Positions 8,378 through 17,387 of a stretch of DNA of 33,062 bases are shown in pieces. A program made the translations under genes and the position numbers. The stretch covers positions 1 through 33,062 of the forward strand of contig JAFRHR010000007.1 of assembly GCA_017433195.1 (NCBI GenBank), in the 5' to 3' direction. Every line of letters begins with the position of its first letter. Within the stretch, counting starts at the first letter, position 1. The notes under the pieces are model-generated. The model was not told the DNA's origin. It made no database searches and saw nothing but the letters and a program-made list of their open reading frames with translations. Source of the stretch: a bacterium (lineage in GTDB: Bacteria; Cyanobacteriota; Vampirovibrionia; Gastranaerophilales; Gastranaerophilaceae).

Positions 8378-8917
8378 TTAATCAGTTTTGAAACCTATTT
8401 TTGCCGGTTTTGTTCTGTCTGTTAAAAGTTCTATTGCTTCATATATTTTTGATAAATGACGTTTTGTTTCTTCCTGATTTGCTTTATCCTCTTTACAATG
8501 TTCAATAAAATACTGTTCAAGATTACTAAGCCTTTGTTTTATTTCTTTATTATCAATTGCCCATTCACGCAATTTAACAAAGGTATCCATAATTTGTATA
8601 TTTATTTGAATAGCCCTTTCTGAATGTAAGACAGAGGATAACATTGCTACACCCTGTTCTGTAAAAACATACGGCAAATATTGTCTACCTCCACCTTTTG
8701 GTGAGGTCACAATTTGTGACCTCACCCTCAATGACTCATATTCTTCGTTTGTAAGTTGAAACATAAAATGTGCGGGAAATCTGGTAATATTCCTTTTTAC
8801 TGCCTGATTTAAAGCTTTTGTCTCAACTTCATACAACTTCGCCAAGTCACTATCCAACATCACCCTAACTCCGCGAAATTCATAAATTAATTCTCTAATT
8901 TGTACCAAATTACCCAT
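8378..8917 (-). CDS. ORF6N-domain DNA-binding-type protein
   Basis: 179 aa from the ATG at 8917. The frame opens further upstream to 9037, but those 40 residues (MAIFFCQKKC...) do not belong to the family and would overlap the promoter. Residues 5-95 match the ORF6N domain: I-R-E-L-I-Y-E-F-R-G-V-R-V-M-L-D-S-D-L-A-K-L-Y, then T-K-A-L-N-Q-A-V-K-R-N, R-F-P-x-H-F-M-F-Q-L-T, and Y-L-P-Y-V-F-T-E-Q-G-V-A-M-L-S-S-V-L. The C-terminal third is a probable coiled coil (EIKQRLSNLEQYF). These proteins occur on phages, plasmids and bacterial chromosomes and are thought to bind DNA; the exact role is unclear. The codons for V-R-S-Q-I-V-T-S form a 27-nt perfect palindrome (8700-8726). A lone chromosomal copy may be a relic of a mobile element. 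Confidence 0.85.
   Translation of the reverse strand: MGNLVQIRELIYEFRGVRVMLDSDLAKLYEVETKALNQAVKRNITRFPAHFMFQLTNEEYESLRVRSQIVTSPKGGGRQYLPYVFTEQGVAMLSSVLHSERAIQINIQIMDTFVKLREWAIDNKEIKQRLSNLEQYFIEHCKEDKANQEETKRHLSKIYEAIELLTDRTKPAKIGFKTD
8700..8726. repeat. 27-nt perfect inverted repeat inside the ORF6N gene
   Basis: Arms GGTGAGGTCACAA and TTGTGACCTCACC flank a single T at 8713, a 13-bp perfect palindrome in coding sequence. A smaller CACC-TTTT-GGTG hairpin (about 8692-8703) overlaps its left end. It would form a strong hairpin in the mRNA or a dyad binding site in DNA. Confidence 0.8.
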
Positions 8918-8923
8918 GAAACT

Positions 8924-8952
8924 ATCATACAATATTTCAATGATTGTGTCTA
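8924..8952 (-). promoter_or_regulatory. Sigma70-type promoter of the ORF6N gene, predicted leaderless
   Basis: On the minus strand TAGACA (8952-8947), a 17-nt spacer and TATGAT (8929-8924) lie 6 nt before the ATG at 8917. Both hexamers are 5/6 matches to consensus. There is no Shine-Dalgarno, so the transcript is predicted to begin at or beside the start codon. This promoter also decides the start: the longer frame to 9037 would span it. Confidence 0.6.
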
Positions 8953-9081
8953 TGTTGCAAATAAGTAATTTATATAGAAAAATTTTGTAAATATTTATTA
9001 AAAACTTACATTTCTTCTGACAAAAAAAAATTGCCATCGGTTTTCTAATAGTGTTAAGAAAGTTTAGTTTGAGGATTTATT

Positions 9082-9888
9082 ATGAATTCATTAGGTTTTA
9101 CCCCGAATTTTAACCCGAATTTTACGGCGCTGAGACGTGCTCAGTACGATTGTAAAAACGCAAACGGCGAAACAAAGCCGATTACAATATATGAACTTGA
9201 GCCGAGAGATTTGCCATATTTAAACAGATATGCGGACACTTTTGAAATGTCTGATTCTTGTGCAGCAAAAGAAGATGCAAAAACAAAAAAAGAGATTATG
9301 GATTATGCTTTTGAAGATGCAATAGCAATTTGCGAACAGAAAAAAGAAGGTAATCCTGATTTTGATAAAACACACGTATTTTTAGCTTTTGACGGAGATA
9401 AGTCCTGCGGAATTATGACAAGCGGAATTCCAAAGAGAAATCCTGATTTTGATGACAATGTACATTATTCATCAAGAAAAGGCTCAAAACTTAATGAAAC
9501 AGAATTAGATTGGCTTGCTACATGGTCATCAAAAGGCGGCGAAGATTTATTCGGAACAGGAAAAGCCTTATGCAGAGAACTTTTTGTTACAAGCGAACGT
9601 GATAACTTTGACGATGTATTTGTCGAATCCGAAATTCCGGAAAACAAATCAAATGTACACCAAGTTTATAACCAAAAATGGGGCTTTAAGTATTTTGGCA
9701 AAAGAAGAAAAATAGGCGACAGTTTCTTTATCCCTGTTATAAAAAGAGACCCTGCACTTCTAAATGATACTATCATCCCGTTGCAGATATCAAGACAGGA
9801 TAAACTTGCAGTAATGGAAGACATGGAAAAGAAGCAGCCAAGAAAAGAACTCGACAACGTTTCAGTTAACCTTGATGCTTTGGCTTAA
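9082..9888 (+). CDS. GNAT-like hypothetical protein with PNFTA tag
   Basis: 268 aa. The ATG follows a GAGGATTTATT Shine-Dalgarno. The N-terminus is M-N-S-L-G-F-T-P-N-F-N-P-N-F-T-A-L-R-R, a doubled Phe tag with the [SN]-F-x-[GA] form at 13-16. Residues 30-210 look like an N-acetyltransferase fold: a beta strand H-V-F-L-A-F-D-G-D-K-S-C-G-I-M-T-S-G, then G-T-G-K-A-L-C-R-E-L-F at the position of the acetyl-CoA loop, and finally V-F-V-E-S-E-I-P-E-N-K-S-N-V-H-Q-V-Y-N-Q-K-W-G-F-K-Y-F-G. That last pattern matches the GNAT ending in which a Tyr precedes G-F. The acetyl-CoA motif is atypical, so catalysis is not assured. There is no signal peptide. Monocistronic; substrate unknown. The GNAT call is inference from the pattern. 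Confidence 0.65.
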   Translation: MNSLGFTPNFNPNFTALRRAQYDCKNANGETKPITIYELEPRDLPYLNRYADTFEMSDSCAAKEDAKTKKEIMDYAFEDAIAICEQKKEGNPDFDKTHVFLAFDGDKSCGIMTSGIPKRNPDFDDNVHYSSRKGSKLNETELDWLATWSSKGGEDLFGTGKALCRELFVTSERDNFDDVFVESEIPENKSNVHQVYNQKWGFKYFGKRRKIGDSFFIPVIKRDPALLNDTIIPLQISRQDKLAVMEDMEKKQPRKELDNVSVNLDALA

Positions 9889-10098
9889 CATGTTCTTAGA
9901 TTATAGCTTCACACTTCTTAATTCATACCTTTCAAAAAAAGATACTTAATTGTTTTGCTATCTTGGATTTACTCCACGCTCGGTTTTGCCGTTGCTTCGT
10001 TATCACTGCCGCAACTTCAAACCTCGCTATCCGGAATATACCTCTCAGAAAACGTGACATTTAGTCACCTTTTCCTCGGCAGAGTGTCCGTAAATCCG
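9889..10098. other. Non-coding gap with hairpins between convergent genes
   Basis: No supportable gene lies here. On the minus strand (atpC side) AAGATA/TATCTT arms with a run of seven T (9934-9964) form a possible terminator. Nearer atpC, a hairpin with arms GAAAA-C-GTGAC and GTCAC-C-TTTTC sits at 10048-10074. The middle (9970-10040) is richer in G and C than its surroundings and resembles intergenic repeat debris. Confidence 0.45.
10048..10074 (-). terminator. Hairpin just downstream of atpC
   Basis: Arms GAAAA-C-GTGAC / GTCAC-C-TTTTC with an ATTTA loop, 25 nt past the atpC stop. There is no U-run after the stem on the minus strand, so it is either a weak terminator or a 3'-end stabiliser. 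The second hairpin at 9934-9964 has the T-run and is the better terminator candidate. Confidence 0.35.
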
Positions 10099-10491
10099 CT
10101 ATTCCTTGATGGCAACTTTTAATCTTGCCAAGGCTCTTGCTAAAGCAGCCTCTGCACGCTTGATATCGGTTTCGGCTTTCTTCTCTGCAAGTCTTAACTC
10201 TGCTCTTTGTTTTGCAAGTTTAGCTCTCTCAACATCTATATCATTAGAATTTTCAGCAGAATCCGTCAGGATAACTGCATTTTCATCTTTGAACTGAAAA
10301 ATTCCGCCCATTGTTGTAAACTGTTCGGTTTTTCCGCCTGTGCTAACCCTTGTAACACCTATTCCCAAAGGACATGTTACGGGTTCGTGGCTTTTCAAGA
10401 TACCAAATTCTCCGTCAAGTCCTCTTGTATAGATTTCATCAACTTCATTATCAAAAACTATTTTTTCGTGAGTTATTATTTTTAAATGCAT
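10099..10491 (-). CDS. atpC: F0F1 ATP synthase subunit epsilon
   Basis: 130 aa, the usual length. It is the central-stalk subunit that couples rotation of the gamma shaft and inhibits ATP hydrolysis through its C-terminal helices. An N-terminal beta-sandwich (MHLKIITHEKIVFDNEVDEI, then G-L-D-G-E-F-G-I-L-K-S-H-E-P, the family's GE.GIL..H motif) is followed by the C-terminal helical hairpin rich in A, E, K and R (about 85-128). The ATG is preceded by GAGAGG. It starts 14 nt after the atpD stop and is co-transcribed with it. The remaining ATP synthase genes are not in the window. Confidence 0.95.
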   Translation of the reverse strand: MHLKIITHEKIVFDNEVDEIYTRGLDGEFGILKSHEPVTCPLGIGVTRVSTGGKTEQFTTMGGIFQFKDENAVILTDSAENSNDIDVERAKLAKQRAELRLAEKKAETDIKRAEAALARALARLKVAIKE

Positions 10492-10505
10492 TATTACCTC
10501 TCAGA

Positions 10506-11985
<1,480 letters not shown>

Positions 11986-12002
11986 ATAATTCATCCAATT
12001 CA

Positions 12003-12031
12003 TTGATTAAATTTTTACTGCATGGTATTGT
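12003..12031 (+). promoter_or_regulatory. Promoter of yajQ
   Basis: TTGATT (12003-12008), a 17-nt spacer and TATTGT (12026-12031) preceded by TGG, an extended -10. The predicted start near 12038 gives a leader of about 26 nt with AAGGAGTT before the ATG at 12064. It is divergent from the atpD promoter. Confidence 0.45.
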
Positions 12032-12063
12032 TTGTTTGGGGTTTAAAATATAAGGAGTTAAAT

Positions 12064-12564
12064 ATGGCTAAAGATTGCAGTTTTGATATCGTTTCCGAAT
12101 ACGACAAACAGGAACTTGTTAACGCAATAGATCAGGTGAAAAGAGACTTGTCTTCAAGATTTGATTTGAAGAACTCAAATTCAACGGTTGAACTTGAAGA
12201 AGATAAACAAATTACAGTTACAACAAATGATGAAATGAAACTGAAAAATATCCTCGATATTTTACAGAGCAAACTTGTAAAAAGAGGATTGGATATAAAA
12301 ATTTTAGACGCTCAGCCTATTGAAAACGCTTTGGGCGGAAATGTAAGACAGATTTATAAATTAAAAAAAGGTCTGACTCAGGATTTGGCAAAAAAAGTTG
12401 TATCCGATATAAAAGATTCAAAGCTCAAAGTTCAGGCATCAATCCAAGGTGAACAGGTAAGAGTTTCAGGCAAGAGCAAAGACGACTTGCAGGAAGTAAT
12501 TAAACTCATAAGAAATAATTCGGATAAATACGACTATCCTCTGCAATTCACAAACTATAGATAG
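12064..12564 (+). CDS. yajQ: YajQ family nucleotide-binding protein
   Basis: 166 aa from the ATG at 12064, preceded by AAGGAGTTAAAT. The frame opens at 12022, but those codons precede the family N-terminus. YajQ proteins are small cytoplasmic proteins of two ferredoxin-like domains that bind nucleotides or RNA; some homologues bind c-di-GMP. Family features seen are A-K-D-C-S-F-D-I-V-S-E-Y-D-K-Q-E at the start, then L-S-S-R-F-D-L-K-N-S, K-L-V-K-R-G-L-D-I-K, K-K-V-V-S-D-I-K-D-S-K-L-K-V-Q-A-S-I-Q-G-E-Q-V-R-V-S-G-K-S-K-D-D-L-Q and the end Y-P-L-Q-F-T-N-Y-R. Full length and intact. With an HD-GYP and a GspE-like gene in the same window, a c-di-GMP link is possible but not shown. Confidence 0.95.
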   Translation: MAKDCSFDIVSEYDKQELVNAIDQVKRDLSSRFDLKNSNSTVELEEDKQITVTTNDEMKLKNILDILQSKLVKRGLDIKILDAQPIENALGGNVRQIYKLKKGLTQDLAKKVVSDIKDSKLKVQASIQGEQVRVSGKSKDDLQEVIKLIRNNSDKYDYPLQFTNYR

Positions 12565-12577
12565 CAAAAAATTTTTT

Positions 12578-12601
12578 TTACGGGTTTTAAAATACCCGTA
12601 A
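12578..12601. terminator. Hairpin between yajQ and the next gene
   Basis: Perfect 8-bp arms TTACGGGT / ACCCGTAA around an 8-nt loop, 14 nt after the yajQ stop. On the plus strand no U-run follows (the T-run precedes it), so it is not a canonical terminator. It could act as a leader hairpin for the gene at 12625 or as a 3'-end barrier. Confidence 0.4.
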
Positions 12602-12624
12602 CGTGAAATAGGATATTTAGACTT

Positions 12625-13380
12625 ATGAGAATTGATTGTTCAAATTATACAAAACAAAATACTAATTTTGGCTACTTTTTGCCGGAATATTGCGACAGCA
12701 GACAAAATATGACTACACAAGAGTTATTACATGAAGTCGCTCAGCAAAAACGTGCAGAAAGCAAAGAAGCTTATAACGAATATATGAACGCTATAGATAA
12801 TTTCCGCAGAAGAAGATTTGATGCAACTGATTTAAAGGATAAATACGAACCGCAGATAAAAGAATGCGGAAGAAATGCAGTGAAAAGCTATAACAAATAT
12901 CTTGACAGACTTGATATACCTGTTTGTGAGGGTATGGACCTTGTAACTCAAACCCGTGAGGTTGAAATAAAAGAAAAACCTTTAAAACGTCTGCTCAATT
13001 TCTTACAGGGCAAAAAGCCACAAACGGAAACAACTACGGAAAGAGTTGAAAAACCCATTCAGTTCCGTGATTTGAGCAAAATGAATGCAACCGTTACAGG
13101 AGTAATTTTTGAAAGATTAGGCAAATTTATAAATGGCCGCACTCCTGTTGATTATTTCTCACTAAAACTTGAAACAGGAAAAGGTCATCAGCTTACTATA
13201 GACAAAACTAAAGCAGCTCCGGATTATATTGAAAGTCTTGATGTCGCAAATAAAAAATTCCGGAAAATGTTATCAAGCGCAGAAGGCCTGAATGAATTAG
13301 GCGATAAAATAGACGAAACTCTTAAAGAAGACTATGAATCTCACTGCAAATGGATACTGCATCAGAACAGAGATAAATAG
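12625..13380 (+). CDS. Hypothetical protein with NTNFGYF tag
   Basis: 251 aa. The ATG at 12625 has only a weak GGA ribosome-binding element upstream. The start reads M-R-I-D-C-S-N-Y-T-K-Q-N-T-N-F-G-Y-F, a variant of the Phe tag (N14-F15-G16). Residues 30-80 are charged and probably helical (AQQKRAESKEAYNEYMNAI). The middle is basic (KPLKRLLNFLQGKKP) and the C-terminal third is mixed alpha/beta (VIFERLGKFINGRTPVDYFSLKLETGKGH, ending WILHQNRDK). There is no signal peptide or membrane segment, and I see no known domain. It lies between yajQ and fusA but fusA has a long leader of its own, so co-transcription is uncertain. Function unknown. Confidence 0.7.
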   Translation: MRIDCSNYTKQNTNFGYFLPEYCDSRQNMTTQELLHEVAQQKRAESKEAYNEYMNAIDNFRRRRFDATDLKDKYEPQIKECGRNAVKSYNKYLDRLDIPVCEGMDLVTQTREVEIKEKPLKRLLNFLQGKKPQTETTTERVEKPIQFRDLSKMNATVTGVIFERLGKFINGRTPVDYFSLKLETGKGHQLTIDKTKAAPDYIESLDVANKKFRKMLSSAEGLNELGDKIDETLKEDYESHCKWILHQNRDK

Positions 13381-13540
13381 GAATAAATTTAAAAGTTTTT
13401 TGCTTTAACAGATTATTTTAATTTGCAATTTTTATGCTGATTTTTTTTATTTAACATGAAAATTTGTATAAAATTTTTTTGTGTTAAAATGAAAATTGAG
13501 AATTAGTTATAAATATTATAAATAGAAAAGGAAAAGAGAA

Positions 13541-15631
13541 ATGGCAAGAAAGACACCCTTAGAGAGAATCAGAAATATCGGTATTGCTGCTCACATCGAT
13601 GCAGGTAAAACCACAACTACCGAAAGAATTCTCTTTTACACAGGAAAAACACACAAATTAGGTGAAGTACACGATGGTGCCGCTGTTACCGACTTCATGG
13701 ATCAGGAAAGAGAAAGAGGTATTACAATTCAATCAGCAGCAGTTACTTCAACTTGGAAAAATCACCAGATTAACATCATAGACACCCCGGGACACGTTGA
13801 CTTCACAATCGAAGTTGAACGTTCTTTGAGAGTTTTAGACGGCGTTGTTGCTGTATTTTGTGCAGTAGGCGGCGTTCAGTCACAGTCTGAAACAGTTTGG
13901 CGTCAAGCTAACAGATATTCCGTACCTCGTATGGTATTTGTTAACAAGATGGACAGAACAGGTGCTAACTTCTACAGAGTAGTTGATCAGGTTAGAAACA
14001 GATTAGGAGCAAACGCTCACCCGATTCAGTTGCCTATAGGTGCTGAAGATCAGATGAAAGGTATTGTTGACCTTCTCGAAATGAAAGCATATATCTACAA
14101 AGACGATTTGGGTAAAGATATAGAAATCACAGACGTTCCTGCTGATATGCTTGAAAAAGCAAAAGAATACAGAGAAAAACTCGTTGAAGCAGCAGTTGAA
14201 TTTGATGATGAATTAATGATGAAGTATTTGGAAGGGGAAGAAATTTCTGTTCCTGAAATCAAGAAAGCCATCAGAAAAGGCGTTTGTGACGTAAAAATCG
14301 TTCCTGTATGCTGCGGTACAGCATTCAAGAACAAAGGTATCCAGTTATTATTAGATGCAGTTGTTGATTATATGCCGTCTCCGATAGATGTACCTGCTAT
14401 CAAAGGTGAATTGGAAGACGGAACAATTGTTGAAAGACACTCATCAGATGATGAACCTTTCGCAGCATTGGCATTTAAGATTATGACAGACCCGTTCGTA
14501 GGTCGTTTAACATTCTTAAGAATATACTCAGGTAAATTAACTGCAGGTTCTTATGTAATCAACTCAACAAACGGAAAGAAAGAAAGAATTTCACGTCTTG
14601 TTCAAATGTATGCTGACCAGCGTATTGAAGAAGACGAAGTTTGTGCAGGTGATATCTGTGCTGCAGTTGGTTTAAAAGATACAACAACAGGTGAAACATT
14701 GTGCGATGAAAAAGCACCTATCATATTAGAAAAAATGAACTTCCCTGATCCGGTTATCTCAGTTGCTATCGAACCTAAGACAAAAGCCGATCAGGATAAG
14801 ATGGGTATCGCTCTTCAGAAACTTGCTGAAGAAGATCCGTCATTCAGAGTTAAATCTGATACAGAAACAGGACAAACAATCATATCAGGTATGGGTGAAC
14901 TTCACTTAGATATTATTGTTGACCGTCTTTTGAGAGAATTCCACGTTGATGCAAACGTTGGTAAACCGCAGGTTGCATATCGTGAAACTATCAGAGGAAC
15001 TGCTGATCAGGAATCTAAGTTCATCAGACAATCAGGTGGTCGTGGTCAATACGGACACGTTAAAGTTAAAATCGAACCGGCTGACTACAATGCAGGATTT
15101 GTATTTGATAACAAGATTGTCGGTGGTGCTATTCCGAAAGAATACATCGAACCGGCAAGAAAAGGTATGGAAGAAGCTCTTGAAGGCGGTATTCTTGCAG
15201 GATTCCCTGTTATCGACGTAAAAGTTACATTGTATGATGGTACTTACCACGAAGTCGACTCTTCAGAAATGGCATTCAAGATCGCAGGTTCTATGGCTAT
15301 GAAAGAAGGTATCAGAAAAGCTAAACCTTGCTTACTTGAACCTATGATGAAGGTTGAAATCGAAGTTCCTGAAGACAATACAGGTGATATCATCGGAGAT
15401 ATTTCTTCAAGAAGAGGACGTGTTGAAGGTATGGAACCGATAGAAGGTACAGGTATTCAGAAAATTAACGCAATTGTACCTTTGGCAGAAATGTTCGGTT
15501 ACGCAACTGATATACGTTCAAAAACTCAAGGTAGAGGTACTTTCTCAATGGAATTCAAATGCTATGAGCAAGTTCCTGCTAACATTGAAGCAGAAATTAT
15601 TGCAAAATCAGGCGTTTCAGCAAAAGAATAA
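13541..15631 (+). CDS. fusA: Elongation factor G
   Basis: 696 aa, full length. It is the translocase GTPase that moves tRNAs and mRNA through the ribosome after peptide-bond formation and helps recycle ribosomes. G1 is A-H-I-D-A-G-K-T (17-24), switch I contains R-E-R-G-I-T-I (57-63), G3 is D-T-P-G-H (81-85) and G4 is N-K-M-D (135-138). Domains II-V follow, with G-R-G-Q-Y-G-H-V in domain IV and [10 protein letters not shown] in domain V. The ATG is preceded by AGGAAAAGAG, and a strong terminator follows. The sequence is of the main EF-G type, yet it stands alone here: no rpsL, rpsG or tuf genes adjoin. Its codon choice looks more uniform than its neighbours, as expected for a highly expressed gene. 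Confidence 0.98.
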   Translation: MARKTPLERIRNIGIAAHIDAGKTTTTERILFYTGKTHKLGEVHDGAAVTDFMDQERERGITIQSAAVTSTWKNHQINIIDTPGHVDFTIEVERSLRVLDGVVAVFCAVGGVQSQSETVWRQANRYSVPRMVFVNKMDRTGANFYRVVDQVRNRLGANAHPIQLPIGAEDQMKGIVDLLEMKAYIYKDDLGKDIEITDVPADMLEKAKEYREKLVEAAVEFDDELMMKYLEGEEISVPEIKKAIRKGVCDVKIVPVCCGTAFKNKGIQLLLDAVVDYMPSPIDVPAIKGELEDGTIVERHSSDDEPFAALAFKIMTDPFVGRLTFLRIYSGKLTAGSYVINSTNGKKERISRLVQMYADQRIEEDEVCAGDICAAVGLKDTTTGETLCDEKAPIILEKMNFPDPVISVAIEPKTKADQDKMGIALQKLAEEDPSFRVKSDTETGQTIISGMGELHLDIIVDRLLREFHVDANVGKPQVAYRETIRGTADQESKFIRQSGGRGQYGHVKVKIEPADYNAGFVFDNKIVGGAIPKEYIEPARKGMEEALEGGILAGFPVIDVKVTLYDGTYHEVDSSEMAFKIAGSMAMKEGIRKAKPCLLEPMMKVEIEVPEDNTGDIIGDISSRRGRVEGMEPIEGTGIQKINAIVPLAEMFGYATDIRSKTQGRGTFSMEFKCYEQVPANIEAEIIAKSGVSAKE

Positions 15632-15654
15632 CAGATTTTGTAAATATATATTTC

Positions 15655-15691
15655 AAAGACGGTTTAAATTTTATTTTAAACCGTCTTTTTT
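15655..15691 (+). terminator. Intrinsic terminator of fusA
   Basis: Perfect 14-bp arms AAAGACGGTTTAAA / TTTAAACCGTCTTT with a 6-nt loop, followed by further T. It lies 24 nt after the fusA stop. Confidence 0.93.
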
Positions 15692-15721
15692 GTTACAATA
15701 AAAAAGTAATATAAGGAGTTA

Positions 15722-16351
15722 ATGATGAAAAAGATTTTTGCTTTATTTTTAGTTATGATTTTAGGCGGTTTGTACTCGGTTGCGGCTGAACAAACTTATA
15801 ATATTTGGGAATTAAACAAAATGGGAATTGTTGCAAATTCATCCATGACTGAAACCCAGTACAGACACGCAATAGAAATTTTGAAGAAGGTTCATGAAAA
15901 AACAGCACAAAATATGAAAACCGGAAGCGGACCTTTTTATGCAGCGGTAATTGACAGTGAGGGAAATATTATTGCCGGCGAATCAAACAGCGTTGTAAAG
16001 GACAATTGCAGTTGCTATCACGCAGAAGTTAACGCAATAAGAGCCGCACAGAAGAAACTCGGAACATATGATTTGGCACCTTATAATTTAAGTATTTATG
16101 TAAACGCAGAACCTTGTATTATGTGTGTCGGCGCACTTATGTGGTCAGGAATAAAAACCGTTTATTACAGTGTTCCGTCAAAAACCGTTGAAAAAATCAC
16201 AGGTTTTGATGAAGGTTTTAAACCATGCTGGTTAAGAGAATTTAAGAAAAGAGGCATAACTGTTTACGGAAATATTATTCCTGAATCAGGCGAAGCCGTA
16301 TTACAACAGTATGTTAATATGGGAAAAACGATCTATAAACCTTCAAGATAA
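15722..16351 (+). CDS. Cytidine/guanine-deaminase-fold protein with a signal peptide
   Basis: 209 aa with AAGGAGTTA directly upstream; ATG at 15722 or 15725. Residues 1-22 form a classic signal peptide (M-M-K-K, a hydrophobic core, then Y-S-V-A-A before E-Q-T). The mature part is a zinc-dependent CDA-fold deaminase: C-Y-H-A-E-V-N-A-I (zinc ligand H100, proton shuttle E102) and N-A-E-P-C-I-M-C-V-G-A-L (C132, C135). The later segment K-I-T-G-F-D-E-G-F resembles guanine deaminases of the GuaD type (A-G-F-D-D-S-F) more than TadA. If exported it would act on free purines or nucleosides in the periplasm, or outside, as a salvage step. Deaminases of this family are normally cytosolic, so the signal peptide is the odd feature. 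The catalytic call is firm; substrate is inferred. Confidence 0.88.
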   Translation: MMKKIFALFLVMILGGLYSVAAEQTYNIWELNKMGIVANSSMTETQYRHAIEILKKVHEKTAQNMKTGSGPFYAAVIDSEGNIIAGESNSVVKDNCSCYHAEVNAIRAAQKKLGTYDLAPYNLSIYVNAEPCIMCVGALMWSGIKTVYYSVPSKTVEKITGFDEGFKPCWLREFKKRGITVYGNIIPESGEAVLQQYVNMGKTIYKPSR

Positions 16352-16477
16352 GATTATATAAGTATTTTGTCATATAGCAGAATTTAAATTATTAAATTTT
16401 GTAACATAATTTTTACTTGTTGAAATTGAGTTAAAAATTTTTACTTTAAATATATGTACACGATATGAGGATACTAT

Positions 16478-16840
16478 ATGGCACTTGGGTTTACTTCCCA
16501 TTACAACCACAAATCAGATTATTCTGCTGAAGCTGCTAACAGTTTGCTTGGCGTATCTGATTCCGAAGAAACAACAGGCTCTTTAGCATCGAATGAATTA
16601 CCGTCTTTGCTTTCCGCAAAAGAAGGTGATGTTTGTGCTATATCAGCATTTGTGCCGTTAAAGATTGATCCGTCATTGTTTGCGGAAGCACCTGATACTG
16701 CTGAAACAACAGGTTCAATTGCTTATAGCGGAGATTTTTCTTCAGGTTCGTCATCTGTATCATCATCGGGGGGAAGTTTTTCTGCCGGTTTTTCGGGTGG
16801 AGGCTTCTCATCCGGTTCATCGTGTTCATTTTCATGTTAG
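16478..16840 (+). CDS. Small protein with Ser/Gly-rich tail and ETTGS repeat
   Basis: 120 aa. The ATG is preceded by TGAGGAT. No family is recognised. The first 80 residues are polar and carry the motif E-T-T-G-S-[LI]-A twice (31-37 and 76-82). Residues 85-120 are almost entirely S, G and F (SSGSSSVSSSGGSF, then GFSGGGFSSGSSCSFSC), ending in two cysteines. There is no signal peptide or membrane segment. Such a tail is likely disordered, and the terminal Cys pair could bind a metal, form disulfides or be modified. Frame support comes from the Shine-Dalgarno, an adjacent terminator and codon pattern. The Ser-coding run on the plus strand also opens long frames on the minus strand, which are shadows. 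Confidence 0.65.
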   Translation: MALGFTSHYNHKSDYSAEAANSLLGVSDSEETTGSLASNELPSLLSAKEGDVCAISAFVPLKIDPSLFAEAPDTAETTGSIAYSGDFSSGSSSVSSSGGSFSAGFSGGGFSSGSSCSFSC

Positions 16841-16866
16841 CACATTTTATTTTTATGTTTTGTATA

Positions 16867-16899
16867 ACAAAAAAGGGCGGGAGAACCGCCCTTTTTGTT
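16867..16899. terminator. Bidirectional intrinsic terminator
   Basis: Arms AACAAAAAAGGGCGG and CCGCCCTTTTTGTT around GAGAA. Strong GC core with A and T tails on either side. Shared by the convergent genes ending at 16840 and 16919. Confidence 0.93.
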
Positions 16900-16918
16900 G
16901 AGTAATATTTGATTATCT

Positions 16919-17218
16919 TTATTCTTCAGTTTGTTCTTGTTTACCTTCTTCAATGTTGGTATTTTTCATAAAACATTCCCTGCAAAGTACGGCACGACCC
17001 TGAATAGGTTTAAACGGTACTTTGGTTTGTGCGCCACATAAAGCACACGTAGCATCAAACATTTTTCTTCTCACTTTTTGTCTGCGCAGTTTTCTGCATT
17101 CAGAACATCTTTTTGGCTTATTTACAAGGCCTTTTTCAGCATAAAATTCCTGTTCACCAACGGTGAAAGTAAATTCTGCACCACAATCCTCGCAAATCAG
17201 CTTCTCATCTTGGAACAT
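16919..17218 (-). CDS. Double zinc-ribbon protein (CxxC-x17-CxxC type)
   Basis: 99 aa. It has eight cysteines in four CxxC pairs: C9/C12 with C38/C41, then C58/C61 with C79/C82. The first unit, L-I-C-E-D-C-G-A-E-F-T-F-T-V-G-E-Q-E-F-Y, with K-P-K-R-C-S-E-C-R, fits the small probable zinc-ribbon family found in many bacteria. The second, C-A-L-C-G-A-Q-T-K-V-P-F-K-P, then R-A-V-L-C-R-E-C-F, has exactly 17 residues between pairs, as in CxxC-x17-CxxC domains. Between them is a basic stretch (KLRRQKVRRKMF) that may contact nucleic acid. The tail is acidic. Role unknown, possibly linked to RNA or translation. The AGGAG ribosome-binding site lies downstream of a stable leader hairpin at 17248-17265. 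Domain call firm; function not known. Confidence 0.88.
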   Translation of the reverse strand: MFQDEKLICEDCGAEFTFTVGEQEFYAEKGLVNKPKRCSECRKLRRQKVRRKMFDATCALCGAQTKVPFKPIQGRAVLCRECFMKNTNIEEGKQEQTEE

Positions 17219-17247
17219 CTTCTTCTTTTCTCCTAACTTTGGGTTTT

Positions 17248-17265
17248 ACATGGCTTTCGCCATGT
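17248..17265 (-). promoter_or_regulatory. GNRA-capped hairpin in the leader of the zinc-ribbon gene
   Basis: On the minus strand ACATGGC-GAAA-GCCATGT, a 7-bp perfect stem with a GAAA tetraloop, about 30 nt before the ATG at 17218 and upstream of the AGGAG. No U-run follows. It may stabilise the 5' end of the mRNA or bind a regulator. Confidence 0.45.
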
Positions 17266-17327
17266 TGTTATTCTAATGCTTTTTTCAAAAAAATGCAAGA
17301 AATTCTTTTAATTTCGGGTATAAGAAC

Positions 17328-17349
17328 AAAAAAAAGAGGCATTTGCCTC
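17328..17349 (-). terminator. Intrinsic terminator closing the flagellar operon
   Basis: On the minus strand GAGGCA-AA-TGCCTC is followed by eight T. It lies about 40 nt past the flgL stop and ends the eleven-gene flg transcript. Confidence 0.88.
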
Positions 17350-17387
17350 AATTATGGTAAGTATTTCGTATTTTCAATATTAAAATT

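Noticed and set aside
9934..10074. Possible tRNA or small structured RNA in the atpC downstream gap
   Set aside because: No acceptor/anticodon/T-arm pattern could be laid out and no promoter was seen; the hairpins are better explained as 3'-end structures.
10207..10485. Plus-strand frames opposite atpC and the start of atpD
   Set aside because: Shadows of conserved ATP synthase genes.
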